Positions 9,623-20,229 of a DNA stretch of 64,000 bases are shown piece by piece; within the stretch, counting starts at the first letter, position 1; each line of letters starts with the position of its first letter. A program made the position numbers and the translations under genes. Source of the stretch: Brevibacterium sp. (GTDB taxonomy: Bacteria; Actinomycetota; Actinomycetes; Actinomycetales; Brevibacteriaceae); NCBI RefSeq assembly GCF_031179145.1, contig NZ_JAPSIB010000001.1:280853-344852 (forward strand), given 5' to 3'. The notes below the pieces were generated by a model. The model did no database searches and had not been told where the DNA came from. It worked only from the letters and a program-made list of their open reading frames with translations.

Positions 9623-10437
9623 TGCACGACGTGGTCGAGGACGTGCTGACGGCGGGTGCGTGCACGATCATGGGCACGATCCCCCGGGCGAGCAACGACA
9701 CCCGCCTCGTGGTGGTCGAGCACGGCGACCGGACTCTGCGTGCCGTCTACAAGCCCACCTCGGGGGAGAGCCCGCTGCGCGACTTCCCGCCGGGCAGCCT
9801 CGCGGGACGGGAGGTCGGGGCCTACCGGCTCAGCCGGCATCTCGGCCTTGACGTCGTCCCGCCGACCGTGGTGCGGTCGGACCTCGCCGCCGGTCCCGGA
9901 TCCCTGCAGGCCTATGTCGAGGACGCCGGGGACGACGCCTCCGTCGCCCTGACCGGCATCGAGGCCATCCCGCCGGGACACGCCCCGATGTTCGCCCTGC
10001 GCACCCCCGACGACCGGGACCTCGTGCTCTCCCATGAGACCTCGGAGGCACTGCGCCGCATCGCCTTCTTCGACCTGCTCGCCAACAACGCCGATCGGAA
10101 GGCTGGCCACATCATCCGCGGCAGCGTGCTGCCCGGGCTCGGGCGGAGGGGAGCCGACCCCGCCACCTACGGGATCGACAATGGCCTCACATTCCACGCC
10201 GAGGAGAAGCTGCGCACCGTGCTCTGGGGCTTCTCCGGATCGTCCTTCGGCGAGGACGAGGTCGATGCCCTCGACACCGTCGCCGGCATGCCTGAGACTC
10301 TGCGCACACAACTCGTTGAGTGCCTGTCCCAGGCGGAGGTCACCTGCCTGACGCGACGCGCCGCACGGCTCGCGGAATCGGGCTTCTGGCCCGAACCCTC
10401 CGAGGACCGGATGATCATCCCCTGGCCCCCGATCTAG
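9622..10437 (+). CDS. SCO1664-like (PI3/4-kinase-like) protein
   Basis: Follows DUF3090; [31 protein letters not shown] and [14 protein letters not shown] motifs. Confidence 0.82.
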   Translation: MHDVVEDVLTAGACTIMGTIPRASNDTRLVVVEHGDRTLRAVYKPTSGESPLRDFPPGSLAGREVGAYRLSRHLGLDVVPPTVVRSDLAAGPGSLQAYVEDAGDDASVALTGIEAIPPGHAPMFALRTPDDRDLVLSHETSEALRRIAFFDLLANNADRKAGHIIRGSVLPGLGRRGADPATYGIDNGLTFHAEEKLRTVLWGFSGSSFGEDEVDALDTVAGMPETLRTQLVECLSQAEVTCLTRRAARLAESGFWPEPSEDRMIIPWPPI

Positions 10438-10477
10438 GAAATGCCAAGCCGGGAGGGTCTCGGTTAGGCTGGGCTCC

Positions 10478-11737
10478 GTGAAGTCTTGGTCCGAACCCCC
10501 ACTCCCTCGAATCTCCAGCCCCGGCATCGTGCCCACCGTCTTCGACACCGGCAGCAGGGGCCCGCGAACACTCCAGGGCAACGGCTCCGCTGCCGGCCTC
10601 TATGTCTGCGGAATCACCCCCTACGACGCCACCCATCTCGGCCACGCCGCCACCTATGTGGCCTTTGACCTGCTCAACCGGGTATGGCGCGATGCGGGCA
10701 TCGACGTCGCCTACGTGCAGAACACCACGGACATCGACGATCCGCTGCTGGAGAGGGCGAATGAACGCGGGCTCGACTGGCGCGAACTCGCCGACGACCA
10801 GATCGAGCTCTTCCGCACGGACATGGAGGCGCTGCGCGTCCTCCCGCCCGACCACTACATCGGAGCCGTCGAGTCCATTCCGCAGGTCGTCACCGCCGTC
10901 GAGGACCTCGTCGCCGCCGGTGCCGCCTATGCGCTCGACAACGGCGACGTCTACTACCGGGTGTCCACCTCCGTCCAGCCGGCCTTCGGCAGCGTCAGCC
11001 ACGACGACCGGGCGACGATGCTGCGCCTCTTCGCCGAGCGCGGGGGAGACCCCGAGACACCGGGCAAGGACGACCCGCTCGACGCCCTGCTGTGGCGGGC
11101 CGCCCGTGACGGCGAACCGTCCTGGGACGGGGCGAGCCTCGGGCCCGGCCGGCCGGGCTGGCACATCGAATGCGCCGTCATCGCCGCCGACTACGTCGGG
11201 CTGCCGCTCGACGTGCAGGGAGGCGGCAGCGACCTCGTCTTCCCGCACCACGAGATGGGCGCCGCCCACACTGCCGCCTGGAAGCGGACCCCGCTGGCCC
11301 GCACCTACATGCACACCGGGATGGTCGGCTACCAGGGCGAGAAGATGAGCAAGTCGAAGGGCAACCTCGTGCTCGTCTCGAAGCTGCGCGAATCCGGCGT
11401 CGACCCGATGGCGATCCGCACGGTGCTGCTGAGCAACCACTACCGCAGCGACTGGAACTTCACCGAGGAGCTCCTCGCCACCGCTGAGAAGCGGCTGGCC
11501 GCCTGGCGCCACGCCGCGCAGTGCGAGTCGGAGTGCCGGGAGGGCCTGCGGGTCCACATCATCGGCCTCCTGCGCGAGGCCCTCGCCGACGATCTCGACG
11601 CCCCCCGGGCATTGGGCATCCTCGACGACTGGGCCGAGCACTACACGGACACACCGGTCCGCGACGACAGATCCGTCAGCGGCGACCGGGTCGCCGAGGC
11701 CGTCGACGCCCTGCTGGGCATTCGCCTGCTCGACTGA
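10478..11737 (+). CDS. mshC: cysteine--1-D-myo-inosityl 2-amino-2-deoxy-alpha-D-glucopyranoside ligase
   Basis: CysRS-like: [42 protein letters not shown]. Confidence 0.93.
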   Translation: MKSWSEPPLPRISSPGIVPTVFDTGSRGPRTLQGNGSAAGLYVCGITPYDATHLGHAATYVAFDLLNRVWRDAGIDVAYVQNTTDIDDPLLERANERGLDWRELADDQIELFRTDMEALRVLPPDHYIGAVESIPQVVTAVEDLVAAGAAYALDNGDVYYRVSTSVQPAFGSVSHDDRATMLRLFAERGGDPETPGKDDPLDALLWRAARDGEPSWDGASLGPGRPGWHIECAVIAADYVGLPLDVQGGGSDLVFPHHEMGAAHTAAWKRTPLARTYMHTGMVGYQGEKMSKSKGNLVLVSKLRESGVDPMAIRTVLLSNHYRSDWNFTEELLATAEKRLAAWRHAAQCESECREGLRVHIIGLLREALADDLDAPRALGILDDWAEHYTDTPVRDDRSVSGDRVAEAVDALLGIRLLD

Positions 11738-11758
11738 GACGTCGCCGGTCGGGGACGC

Positions 11759-12589
11759 CTACTTCTCGCGGCCGCGCTTGCGCAGATACCGCTCGAACTC
11801 CGCGGCGATCGCATCGCCGCTGGCCTCGGGCAGCTCGGTGGAGTCATTGAGCTGTTCGAGGCCCTTGACGAGCTCGGCCAGCTGCGGGTTGAGGGCGACG
11901 AGCTCATCGGCGCCGAGCTCCCAGGCCTGGCTCTCCTCCTCGAGCACCGGGATGTCGATCTCGAGTCCGGTGTGCGCCTCGACGGCCCGCGCGAGCGCCA
12001 GCTCCGCCTTCGGAGACGGCGAGTCCGTCAGGTAATCGGGGACGCCGACCCACAGGTTGATCGCCTGGATCCCATGCCAGGCGCATTCGACGCCGAGGAG
12101 GCCGAGGATGCCGATCGGACCGACGTAGCTGTTGATCTCGACGTGCAGATCGGCGGCGAGCCCGGCGTCCTCGGTATTGGCGACGACCGGCAGGGGCCGC
12201 GTGTGGGGGACTTCGGCATGGAGACCGCCGAGGAGGACGACCGCGTCCCCGACCGAGATCCGGCTGATGATCAGGGCGAGGAACTCGCGCCATTTGAGTC
12301 CGGGCTCGTGGCCGTGGATGACGGCGATCGGGATCCCCTCATGGGTGCCCCGGTGAACCTCGATGCCGGGCCAGGCGATCTTCGCCCGCCCGGTGTCGTC
12401 ACGGACGATCTCGGGCTCCGAGAACCGGAACTCGTAGAAGCCGTCGGTGTCGAGCAACTCGCTCTCGCCCAGCTGCCACACGTCGATGAGGTCCTTGACC
12501 AGCGAACTGGCGGCTTCGGAGGCGTCTGCGTCCTGGCCCTCGAAGGCGACGAACACGAGCGAGTGCGACCCTGATGGGAGAAAAGTCAT
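11759..12589 (-). CDS. PAC2 family protein
   Basis: LVFVAFEGQDADASEAASSLVKDLID... and HGHEPGLKWREF motifs. Confidence 0.85.
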   Translation of the reverse strand: MTFLPSGSHSLVFVAFEGQDADASEAASSLVKDLIDVWQLGESELLDTDGFYEFRFSEPEIVRDDTGRAKIAWPGIEVHRGTHEGIPIAVIHGHEPGLKWREFLALIISRISVGDAVVLLGGLHAEVPHTRPLPVVANTEDAGLAADLHVEINSYVGPIGILGLLGVECAWHGIQAINLWVGVPDYLTDSPSPKAELALARAVEAHTGLEIDIPVLEEESQAWELGADELVALNPQLAELVKGLEQLNDSTELPEASGDAIAAEFERYLRKRGREK

Positions 12590-12611
12590 GCTTCAAGATT
12601 ACGCTGGAATC

Positions 12612-13271
12612 ATGACGAACCCTGCTGCGATCCTCTGGGATATGGACGGAACCCTTGTCGACACGGAACCGTACTGGATCGAGGCCGAGATCGAGCTGAT
12701 GCGCGCTCACGGACTCGACTGGACGAAGGAGCAGGGACTGCAGTTCGTCGGCAACGACCTGCTCACCTCGGCGGGGATACTGCGTGCCGCGGGCCTCGAC
12801 CTGGCGCCCGAGACCATCGTCGAGACGCTGCTCGAGAAGGTGATCGAGCGGGTCCGCGTCGCGGTGCCGTTCCGCCCCGGGGCGCTCGAGTTCCTCGCCG
12901 CCGCACGGGCCGAGGGCATTCCCTGCCTCCTCGTCACCGCGTCCTACCGGAGCCTCGCCGAGGCGGTTGTGGCCTCCTGCCCGGCGGGCAGCTTCGACGG
13001 CATCGTGGCGGGCGACGAGGTCAGCGCCGGAAAACCCGCTCCCGAGCCCTACCTCAAGGCCGCGGCGATGCTCGGTCTCGACCCCGGCGACTGCGTGGCG
13101 TTCGAGGACTCCGTGCCGGGCCTGACCAGTGCCGAGGCCGCCGGGACCATCGCCGTCGGGATCCCGCACCTGGTCGAGCTCGAACCGATTCCCGGCCGCC
13201 ACCTGTGGCCGAGCCTCGCCGGGCGCACCATCGCCGACCTGCGCGGACTCAGGTCCCGACTATCCGTGTGA
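12612..13271 (+). CDS. HAD family hydrolase
   Basis: LWDMDGTLVDTEPYW motif I, GDEVSAGKPAPEPY, FEDSVPGLTSAEAAG. Confidence 0.9.
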   Translation: MTNPAAILWDMDGTLVDTEPYWIEAEIELMRAHGLDWTKEQGLQFVGNDLLTSAGILRAAGLDLAPETIVETLLEKVIERVRVAVPFRPGALEFLAAARAEGIPCLLVTASYRSLAEAVVASCPAGSFDGIVAGDEVSAGKPAPEPYLKAAAMLGLDPGDCVAFEDSVPGLTSAEAAGTIAVGIPHLVELEPIPGRHLWPSLAGRTIADLRGLRSRLSV

Positions 13272-14058
13272 TCTCCGGAGTGGCAGGGGCGGTGTTGCCC
13301 CAGGCCGGGCACAGCGGCTTGAAGCTGCACCAGCTGCACAGCGGTGACTTCCGCGGCCGCCACCGGTCGGTCTCGGCGGCCGCGATGATGTCCTTCCAGA
13401 TCGCAGCGATCTCGAACTCGGTGCGTTCGAGATCAGCAGGCGTCGGGTGCAGCTTGAGCACACTGCGCGAGCCGAGGTACATCAGCTGCAGGGTGTGGAC
13501 CAGATCGCCGGAGAGCCGATACTCGACAAGGGCGTAGAAGCCCATCTGGAACTTCGCCTCCTGACCGTACTGGGGCTTCGGCTGCTTGCCGGTCTTGTAG
13601 TCGACGAGGCGCTTCTCCCCGCCCGGGGCGACGTCGACGCGGTCGATGAAGCCACGCAGCTCGAGGCCGTTGTCCAGGGTCGTCGACACGTACTTCTCCG
13701 TCTGCGCCGGCTCCAGGTGCTCGGGGAACTCGAGAGCGAAATAGGACTGGAGCAGCGCCCTGGCAGATGTGAAGAATGTCTCCTTTTCGGCGTCATGGGC
13801 GAAGAGCTCGAGCACCGTCGGATCCTTCTCGATGAGCTCGGCCCAGGCCGGCATCAGCAACTGGTCGGCGGCGGGCTCGGTCCGCTCCTCGGCCGGAAGC
13901 GTGAAGAGCCTCTCGAGGACGGAATGGACCAGCGTTCCTTTGAATGCGGCCAGGGACGGCGGCTCCGGGAGCCGGTCGATGCTGCGGAACCGGAACTTCA
14001 GCGGACACTGCCGGAAGTCGTTCGCGCGGGAGGGTGAGAGACTGCTGAGCTCGGCCAT
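13249..14058 (-). CDS. RecB family exonuclease (PD-(D/E)XK)
   Basis: SPSRANDFRQCPLKFRFR; RVDVAPGGEKRLVDYKTGKQP; CxxC-type C-terminal LCSWCSFKPLCPAWG. Confidence 0.88.
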   Translation of the reverse strand: MAELSSLSPSRANDFRQCPLKFRFRSIDRLPEPPSLAAFKGTLVHSVLERLFTLPAEERTEPAADQLLMPAWAELIEKDPTVLELFAHDAEKETFFTSARALLQSYFALEFPEHLEPAQTEKYVSTTLDNGLELRGFIDRVDVAPGGEKRLVDYKTGKQPKPQYGQEAKFQMGFYALVEYRLSGDLVHTLQLMYLGSRSVLKLHPTPADLERTEFEIAAIWKDIIAAAETDRWRPRKSPLCSWCSFKPLCPAWGNTAPATPEITRIVGT

Positions 14059-14167
14059 GGACCCACTCTAGCGAGTCGGTCTGACACGGCGAGACGTGAC
14101 GGAATCTCGCCTCCGAGCACTGCTAGGCTTGAGAACTCCCGACCCCGAATCAAGAGGACTTCCTTCG

Positions 14168-15328
14168 ATGGCCGCGAAAAATCACCTGACCGGTGCCTCC
14201 TCGGGCTTGCGCCTGGGGACAGTGCTGGGCGCCCCGGTGATCCTGGCGTGGTCCTGGTTCCTGGCCGCGATCGTCATCACGATCCTGTTCGCCCCGTGGC
14301 TCAACTCGGTGCGCCCGGACCTGGGCGCGTGGGCCTGGCTGGTCGCCTTCGCCTATGCCGTGCTGCTGTTCTTCTCCGTCTTCCTCCATGAGCTCGCCCA
14401 CGGTGTGGCCGGTCAGTTCTACGGGCTGAAGGTCGCGGCGATCGAGCTCAACATCTGGGGCGGGTTCACCCGCTTCGAACCGCAGGTCGACAACCCCCGC
14501 GACCGGGCGGCGTGGACGAGCTTCGTCATCTCCATCGTCGGCCCCATCGTCAATATCGTCCTCGCCCTGCTCGGCTGGTGGGCGCTGAGCGCGGTTCCAC
14601 AGGCCTCGGTCGGGTGGCTGCTGCTCATCGCCGTCACCTTCGCCAACGTCGCGCTCGGCGCGATCAATCTGCTGCCGGGCATCCCGCTCGACGGCGGGTG
14701 GGCGCTGCAGGCGCTGATGTGGCGTCTGACCGGTTCGCAGTACATCGGCACGATCGTCGCCAGCTGGGTCGGCCGGATCATCGCGGTCGGCTTCATCGGC
14801 TGGTCGCTGATCACACCGCTGCTCGCCGGGGAGCGCCCCGACCCGCTGACCGTGGCGTGGATGTCGCTGATCGCGATCATGCTCTGGTTCTCCGCCGGCG
14901 ACGCCGCCACCCACGCCAAGCGGGCCCGCAAGATGGAGACCTACGACCTGTCCCAGGTGGTCCAGCCGGCGATCGCGGCGACCTGGGACGCGGACCTCGC
15001 CGACACCCTTGACTACGCCAACACGCTGGGCAATGCGAAGGAGCGGACCCTGATCGTCGTCCTCGATCAGAAGGGACTGCCCTTCGGCCTCGTGGACCGT
15101 CATGCTGCAGCAAGGAGGCTCAGCGATTCTCTTGCGCAGGTTCCCGCGGGAGAGGTCGCCCGCCCCCTCGGCGGCTGGATCGGCGTGCCCAAGGACATCA
15201 CCGCCCCGCACCTGCTCGAGTCGCTGACCCACCGCCCGAAGGCCCAGTTCTGCCTCGTGATGGACGAGAACACCCTGGTGGGAGTCATCGACCTGCAGGA
15301 GTTCTTCGACGAGCTTCTCGCCGCCTGA
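14168..15328 (+). CDS. site-2 protease family (M50) intramembrane metalloprotease with C-terminal CBS-like region
   Basis: VFLHELAHGVAG (HExxH) and NLLPGIPLDGGWAL motifs. Confidence 0.88.
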   Translation: MAAKNHLTGASSGLRLGTVLGAPVILAWSWFLAAIVITILFAPWLNSVRPDLGAWAWLVAFAYAVLLFFSVFLHELAHGVAGQFYGLKVAAIELNIWGGFTRFEPQVDNPRDRAAWTSFVISIVGPIVNIVLALLGWWALSAVPQASVGWLLLIAVTFANVALGAINLLPGIPLDGGWALQALMWRLTGSQYIGTIVASWVGRIIAVGFIGWSLITPLLAGERPDPLTVAWMSLIAIMLWFSAGDAATHAKRARKMETYDLSQVVQPAIAATWDADLADTLDYANTLGNAKERTLIVVLDQKGLPFGLVDRHAAARRLSDSLAQVPAGEVARPLGGWIGVPKDITAPHLLESLTHRPKAQFCLVMDENTLVGVIDLQEFFDELLAA

Positions 15329-15374
15329 GCCGGGGTTCTTAGGTCAGCCTTGCTCGGCGTAGAGTAGGACCATC

Positions 15375-16391
15375 ATGACTGAGTCAACCCAGACGCAACC
15401 CGCACGCGCGCTGAGCGCAGGGGAGAAGATCCAGCTCACCGACCCCAAGGGGCGCATGCACACGATCGTGCTCGCCCCGGGCGAGGTGTTCCACACGCAC
15501 AAGGGACTGATCCCGCACGAGGACATCATCGGTCGCCCCGAGGGCATCGTGGTGACCAACACCGGCGGCGTCGACTTCCAGGTCTTCCGCCCCCTCTATG
15601 AGGACTTCGTCCTGTCCATGCCGCGCGGGGCCGCCGTCGTCTATCCCAAGGACGCCGGACTCATCGTCGCCCTCGGCGACATCTTCCCCGGCGCATGCGT
15701 CGTCGAAGCCGGTGTCGGCTCCGGCGCCCTGTCGATCGCCCTGCTGCGGGCCGTCGGAGACCGGGGACGCGTCCACTCGTTCGAGCTGCGCGAGGAGTTC
15801 GCGCACATCGCCGGCGGCAACATCGCGGACTTCTTCGACGGCCGGCCAGCGAACTGGGACGTCACCGTCGGGGATCTCGCCGAGGCGCTGCCGCAGGCCC
15901 ATCCCGACGGCACGGTCGACCGGGTCGTCCTCGACATGCTCACTCCCTGGACCACGCTCGAGTCGGTGACTCGGGCCCTGGCCCCCGGCGGCGTCGTCAT
16001 CGCCTATGTCGCCACCGTCCCGCAGCTCTCCCGGTTCGTCGAGGCCCTGCGCGCCAGCGGCAGCTACAGCGAACCGCAGTCGATGGAATCGATGGTCCGC
16101 GGCTGGCATGTCGACGGTCTGGCCGTGCGACCCGATCACCGGATGATCGCCCACACCGGCTTCCTCATCACCGCCCGTCGGATGGCGCCGGGAGTCGCAC
16201 CCCTGGAGAAGAAGAAGCGACCGCAGGGATCGCCCGCCTCATCCGAGGACGTCGAGGCCTGGACCGGCCCCGAGGTGACGGAGGAGGCCATCGGCACCCG
16301 GACCGCAACCGGCAAGAAGCTGCGCCGCGTGATGCGCGAAGCGGGCAAGCGTTTGAACCGAGAGTTCCCGACCTCGAAGGAGGACCAGTGA
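15375..16391 (+). CDS. trmI: tRNA (adenine-N1)-methyltransferase
   Basis: VVEAGVGSGALSIALLRAVG SAM motif; position directly upstream of arc. Confidence 0.88.
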   Translation: MTESTQTQPARALSAGEKIQLTDPKGRMHTIVLAPGEVFHTHKGLIPHEDIIGRPEGIVVTNTGGVDFQVFRPLYEDFVLSMPRGAAVVYPKDAGLIVALGDIFPGACVVEAGVGSGALSIALLRAVGDRGRVHSFELREEFAHIAGGNIADFFDGRPANWDVTVGDLAEALPQAHPDGTVDRVVLDMLTPWTTLESVTRALAPGGVVIAYVATVPQLSRFVEALRASGSYSEPQSMESMVRGWHVDGLAVRPDHRMIAHTGFLITARRMAPGVAPLEKKKRPQGSPASSEDVEAWTGPEVTEEAIGTRTATGKKLRRVMREAGKRLNREFPTSKEDQ

Positions 16392-18043
16392 CCGAGACGA
16401 CCACCGAGGTCAAGAAGCTGCGCGAGGACACCGCCTCTCTGCGCCAGCAGCTGCACAGCGCGGGCAAGCGGAACGAAGCCCTGTCGAAGACTCTGCGCAC
16501 CGCCCGCGATGAGCTGGGCAGGATCAAGGAGGAGGCTCGGCGGCTGACCGAGCCGCCGAACAACTGGGGCACCCTCATCGGTCTGACGGAGACGGGCGTG
16601 GCCGCAGACGTCATCGTCGGCGGCCGGCGGATGCGCGTGGCCGTGGGGCCCGAGGTCGACCCCGCGACCCTGCGCGCGGGCGCCGACGTCCTCCTGTCCG
16701 AGGGGCTCGTCATCATCGGCACCGGCGAGTTCCCGCCCGTGGGCGGTGTGGTCACGGTCCGCGAGTTCGTCGACGACACCCGCATCCTCGTCGGCGCCCC
16801 GGGCGACGACGAGCAGGTCTACACCCTCGGCCAGGAGCTCATCGACTCGGGTGTGCGCGTCGGCGATGCCGTCGTCGTCGACACCCGCTCGCACTTCGCC
16901 CTGCAGATCGTCGAGAAGCCCGAGGTGTCCTCGCTGCTGCTCGAAGAGGTCCCCGACATCACCTACTCCGACATCGGCGGTCTGTCCGATCAGATCGACC
17001 AGATCAAGGACGCCGTCGAGCTTCCGTTCGAGCATCCGCAGCTCTACACCGAACACGGCCTCAAACCGCCCCAGGGCATCCTCCTCTACGGCCCTCCCGG
17101 ATGCGGGAAGACGCTGATCGCCAAGGCTGTCGCCAACTCACTGGCCGACCGCACCGGCGCCGGCACCGGTCGCAAGACCTTCTTCCTCAACATCAAGGGC
17201 CCGGAGCTGCTCGACAAGTACGTCGGCGAGACCGAGAGGCAGCTGCGGATCATCTTCGCCCGCGCCCGCGAGAAGGCCTCGGCCGGCTTCCCCGTGGTCG
17301 TGTTCTTCGACGAGATGGAATCGCTCTTCCGCACCCGCGGGACCGGGAAGTCCTCGGACGTGGAGACGACGATCGTGCCGCAGCTGCTGACCGAGATCGA
17401 CGGCGTCGAGAAGCTCGACAACGTCATCGTCATCGGCGCGTCGAACCGTGAGGACCTCATCGATCCCGCCATCCTGCGCCCGGGCCGCCTCGACGTGAAG
17501 ATCCGGATCGAACGTCCCGATGCGCGCGCCGCCCGCGACATCTTCGAGAAGTACATCACCGAGGAGCTTCCCCTGCACCCGAGCGTGCTCGAGGGCCATG
17601 CCACCCGCGCCGAGGCGGTCGCCGCCCTCATCGGCTACTGCGTCGAGAGGATGTACGAGCAGACCCCGGAGAACGAGTTCGTCGAGGTCACGTACGCGGA
17701 CGGCTCGAAGGAGGTCCTGCACTTCTCGGACTTCGCCTCGGGCGCCATGATCCACAACATCGTCGACCGAGCGAAGAAGGGTGCGATCAAGACCCTCCTG
17801 GACTCCGGCGAGCGGGGTCTGCGGCGGGAGCACTTCGCCGCCGCCATCGCCGAGGAGTTCAGCGAGCACGAGGACCTGCCGAACACGACGAACCCCGATG
17901 AATGGGCTCGGATCTCCGGGCGCAAGGGAGAGCGCGTGACGCACCTGCGGATGATGCACCTCGGCGCGGACCGCTGCCCGACGACCCTGCCGTACGAGTC
18001 CCAGCGGATCGCCGAGGTGTACCCGAACTCCGACCTGCTCTGA
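16388..18043 (+). CDS. arc: proteasome-associated AAA ATPase ARC/Mpa
   Basis: Coiled-coil N-terminus, GPPGCGKTLIAKA Walker A, FFDEMESLFRTRG Walker B; GTG start overlapping the trmI stop. Confidence 0.93.
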   Translation: MTETTTEVKKLREDTASLRQQLHSAGKRNEALSKTLRTARDELGRIKEEARRLTEPPNNWGTLIGLTETGVAADVIVGGRRMRVAVGPEVDPATLRAGADVLLSEGLVIIGTGEFPPVGGVVTVREFVDDTRILVGAPGDDEQVYTLGQELIDSGVRVGDAVVVDTRSHFALQIVEKPEVSSLLLEEVPDITYSDIGGLSDQIDQIKDAVELPFEHPQLYTEHGLKPPQGILLYGPPGCGKTLIAKAVANSLADRTGAGTGRKTFFLNIKGPELLDKYVGETERQLRIIFARAREKASAGFPVVVFFDEMESLFRTRGTGKSSDVETTIVPQLLTEIDGVEKLDNVIVIGASNREDLIDPAILRPGRLDVKIRIERPDARAARDIFEKYITEELPLHPSVLEGHATRAEAVAALIGYCVERMYEQTPENEFVEVTYADGSKEVLHFSDFASGAMIHNIVDRAKKGAIKTLLDSGERGLRREHFAAAIAEEFSEHEDLPNTTNPDEWARISGRKGERVTHLRMMHLGADRCPTTLPYESQRIAEVYPNSDLL

Positions 18044-18095
18044 GCGGCCTGCCCAGAACGACCGTGCGGGAAGGGCTCGTTTCAGAAGCTCAGTG

Positions 18096-18467
18096 TCAGC
18101 GCCCGGACTTCGTCAGCGCCGCCGCCACGACTCTCCACCCGATGAGGGTGAGGAAGTTGAGGGCGGCGGCGACGACGATGAAGGCGCCTGCGGTGCCCGC
18201 TCCCGTCAGCACCCGGATCACGAGCGCCGTGAGCACCGTGATCGCCCATACCGCGCCACCCGTGTGCAGCGGGGAGACCGGGCGGTCCCAGACGGCGGAG
18301 AGCAGCCAGGCGAGGCCCAGTCCGGTGAGGAACGGCCAAGCCGTGGACCACAGCCCGACCGGGTCGAAGTTGTGAGAATGTGTGTAATGGCCGATGATCG
18401 CAAACAGGATCACCAGGATCAGGTCGACGGTCAGGGCGATCGGGAGATGAGATTTCTTCGCAGCCAC
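18096..18467 (-). CDS. DUF3054 family membrane protein
   Basis: ~123 aa, 4 TM: DLILVILFAIIGHYTHSHNFDPVG...TAWPFLTGLGLAWLL. Confidence 0.75.
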   Translation of the reverse strand: MAAKKSHLPIALTVDLILVILFAIIGHYTHSHNFDPVGLWSTAWPFLTGLGLAWLLSAVWDRPVSPLHTGGAVWAITVLTALVIRVLTGAGTAGAFIVVAAALNFLTLIGWRVVAAALTKSGR

Positions 18468-18499
18468 GCCATGAGTCTAAACGCCAGGGGAGGCCCCAG

Positions 18500-20035
18500 T
18501 TGATCAGTGTGCACCGTGTGATGGGTTCCGAGACCGAGTTCGGGATCTCGCAGCCGGACAACCCGCATGCGAACCCGATGCGCGACTCCGCCCGGGTCGT
18601 CGACGCCTACGCGGGACCGCGCGGCCTCAAGTCCTCCCAGAACTTCTGGGACTTCGCCACCGAATCCCCGCTGGCCGACGCCCGCGGGTTCCTGATGAAC
18701 ATCGCCGATGCCGACATCTCCCAGCTCACCCACCTGCCACAGGAATCGGTGGAGGCCCAGTACCTGGCCAACGTGGTCACCGAGAACGGGGCCCGCTACT
18801 ACGTCGACCACGCCCACCCCGAGTACTCCTCGCCCGAGGTGCTCACCCCGCGCGATCTCGTCACCTACGACCGTGCCGGGGACCTCGTCGCCCTGGCTTC
18901 GGTGCGCCGGCTCGCGTCGTCGACCGAACCGGTCAACCTGTACAAGAACAACACCGATTCCAAGGGGTCCTCGTACGGCGCCCACGAGAACTACCTCGTC
19001 GACCGCGGCATCGACTTCGACGCGATCGTGGCGGGTCTGATCCCGTTCTTCGTCACCCGCCAGATCCTGTGCGGGGCCGGACGCGTCGGCATCGGCCGGG
19101 AGGGGGAGGAGAAGGGCTTCCAGATCTCGTCACGGGCCGACTTCTTCGAGGCCGAGGTCGGCCTCGAGACCACTCTGCGCCGACCCATCGTCAACACCCG
19201 TGACGAGCCGCACGCCGACCCCGCGAAGTACCGCCGCCTCCACGTGATCCTCGGCGATGCGACCCTGGCCGAGCCGTCCACGTTCGTGCGCTTCGGTTCG
19301 ACCTCCCTGGTCCTCGGGCTGATCGAGGCGGGACTGGCGCCGCAGCTCGAACTCGCCGACCCTCTGCAGTCGCTGTGGGACGTCAGCCACGACCTCACAC
19401 TGTCCGCCTCCCTGCCGCTGAGCGACGGCACGACCCGCACGGCGCTCGAGATCCAGGAGATCTACTTCGCCGCCTGCGCCGAACACGCCGGGGACGACGC
19501 CGAGACCCAGGAAGTGCTCGCCGAATGGCGGAGGTTCCTCGACGGACTCGCCACCGATCCCAGGTCCCTGGCCGATTCGATCGACTGGGTGGCGAAATGG
19601 GCCCTCCTCGACGGCTACCGGCAGCGGGAGGACATCGACTGGGACCATCCCAAGCTGGCGCTCATCGACGTCCAGTATCACGACGTGCGACCGGAGAAGG
19701 GTCTCTTCCATCGCCTCGAGAAGGCCGGGAGGATCCGCCGGATGACCACCGACGCCGAGGTCGAACGCGCCGTCGTGACCCCGCCGGAGGGCACTCGCGC
19801 CTACCTGCGGTCACTGGCGGTGACCCGGTTCTCCGACTCCCTCATCGCGGCCAGCTGGGACTCGCTCGTGCTCGACGCCGGTGCCTATGGAACAGTGCGT
19901 CTGCCCATGTCGGAACCCCTCAAGGGCAACCGGGAGCTGCTCGAGCGGAGACTGGCCGACGTCCACAGCGGCGAGGAGCTTCTGCGGGCGCTGGGAGTGA
20001 CTAGACTTGAGACCAACCGAGATGACGAGGTATGA
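18500..20035 (+). CDS. dop: Pup deamidase/depupylase
   Basis: RVMGSETEFGIS; NLYKNNTDSKGSSYGAHENYL. Confidence 0.93.
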   Translation: MISVHRVMGSETEFGISQPDNPHANPMRDSARVVDAYAGPRGLKSSQNFWDFATESPLADARGFLMNIADADISQLTHLPQESVEAQYLANVVTENGARYYVDHAHPEYSSPEVLTPRDLVTYDRAGDLVALASVRRLASSTEPVNLYKNNTDSKGSSYGAHENYLVDRGIDFDAIVAGLIPFFVTRQILCGAGRVGIGREGEEKGFQISSRADFFEAEVGLETTLRRPIVNTRDEPHADPAKYRRLHVILGDATLAEPSTFVRFGSTSLVLGLIEAGLAPQLELADPLQSLWDVSHDLTLSASLPLSDGTTRTALEIQEIYFAACAEHAGDDAETQEVLAEWRRFLDGLATDPRSLADSIDWVAKWALLDGYRQREDIDWDHPKLALIDVQYHDVRPEKGLFHRLEKAGRIRRMTTDAEVERAVVTPPEGTRAYLRSLAVTRFSDSLIAASWDSLVLDAGAYGTVRLPMSEPLKGNRELLERRLADVHSGEELLRALGVTRLETNRDDEV

Positions 20036-20036
20036 G

Positions 20037-20228
20037 ATGAGTTCCAACGAACAGATCAACAAGGACCACTCCGGCGGCGCCGGGGAGCCCCCTGCCGATC
20101 CTCCTGCAGCCGTATCCGCGCAGATCAACACCGAGAACGTCGATTCGATCCTCGACGAGATCGACAGCGTCCTCGAGTCCAACGCCGAAGAGTTCGTCCG
20201 CAACTTCGTGCAGAAGGGCGGCCAGTGA
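20037..20228 (+). CDS. pup: prokaryotic ubiquitin-like protein Pup
   Basis: 64 aa, ends [11 protein letters not shown] (GGQ C-terminus); between dop and prcB. Confidence 0.96.
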   Translation: MSSNEQINKDHSGGAGEPPADPPAAVSAQINTENVDSILDEIDSVLESNAEEFVRNFVQKGGQ

Positions 20229-20229
20229 G

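Noticed and set aside
10462-10475. GGTTAGGCT as an IdeR box ahead of mshC
   Set aside because: Only the core matches; it is better explained as the TAGGCT -10 element of a leaderless promoter.
16136-17056. 306-aa minus-strand ORF inside arc
   Set aside because: Shadow ORF; arc frame has clear AAA motifs.
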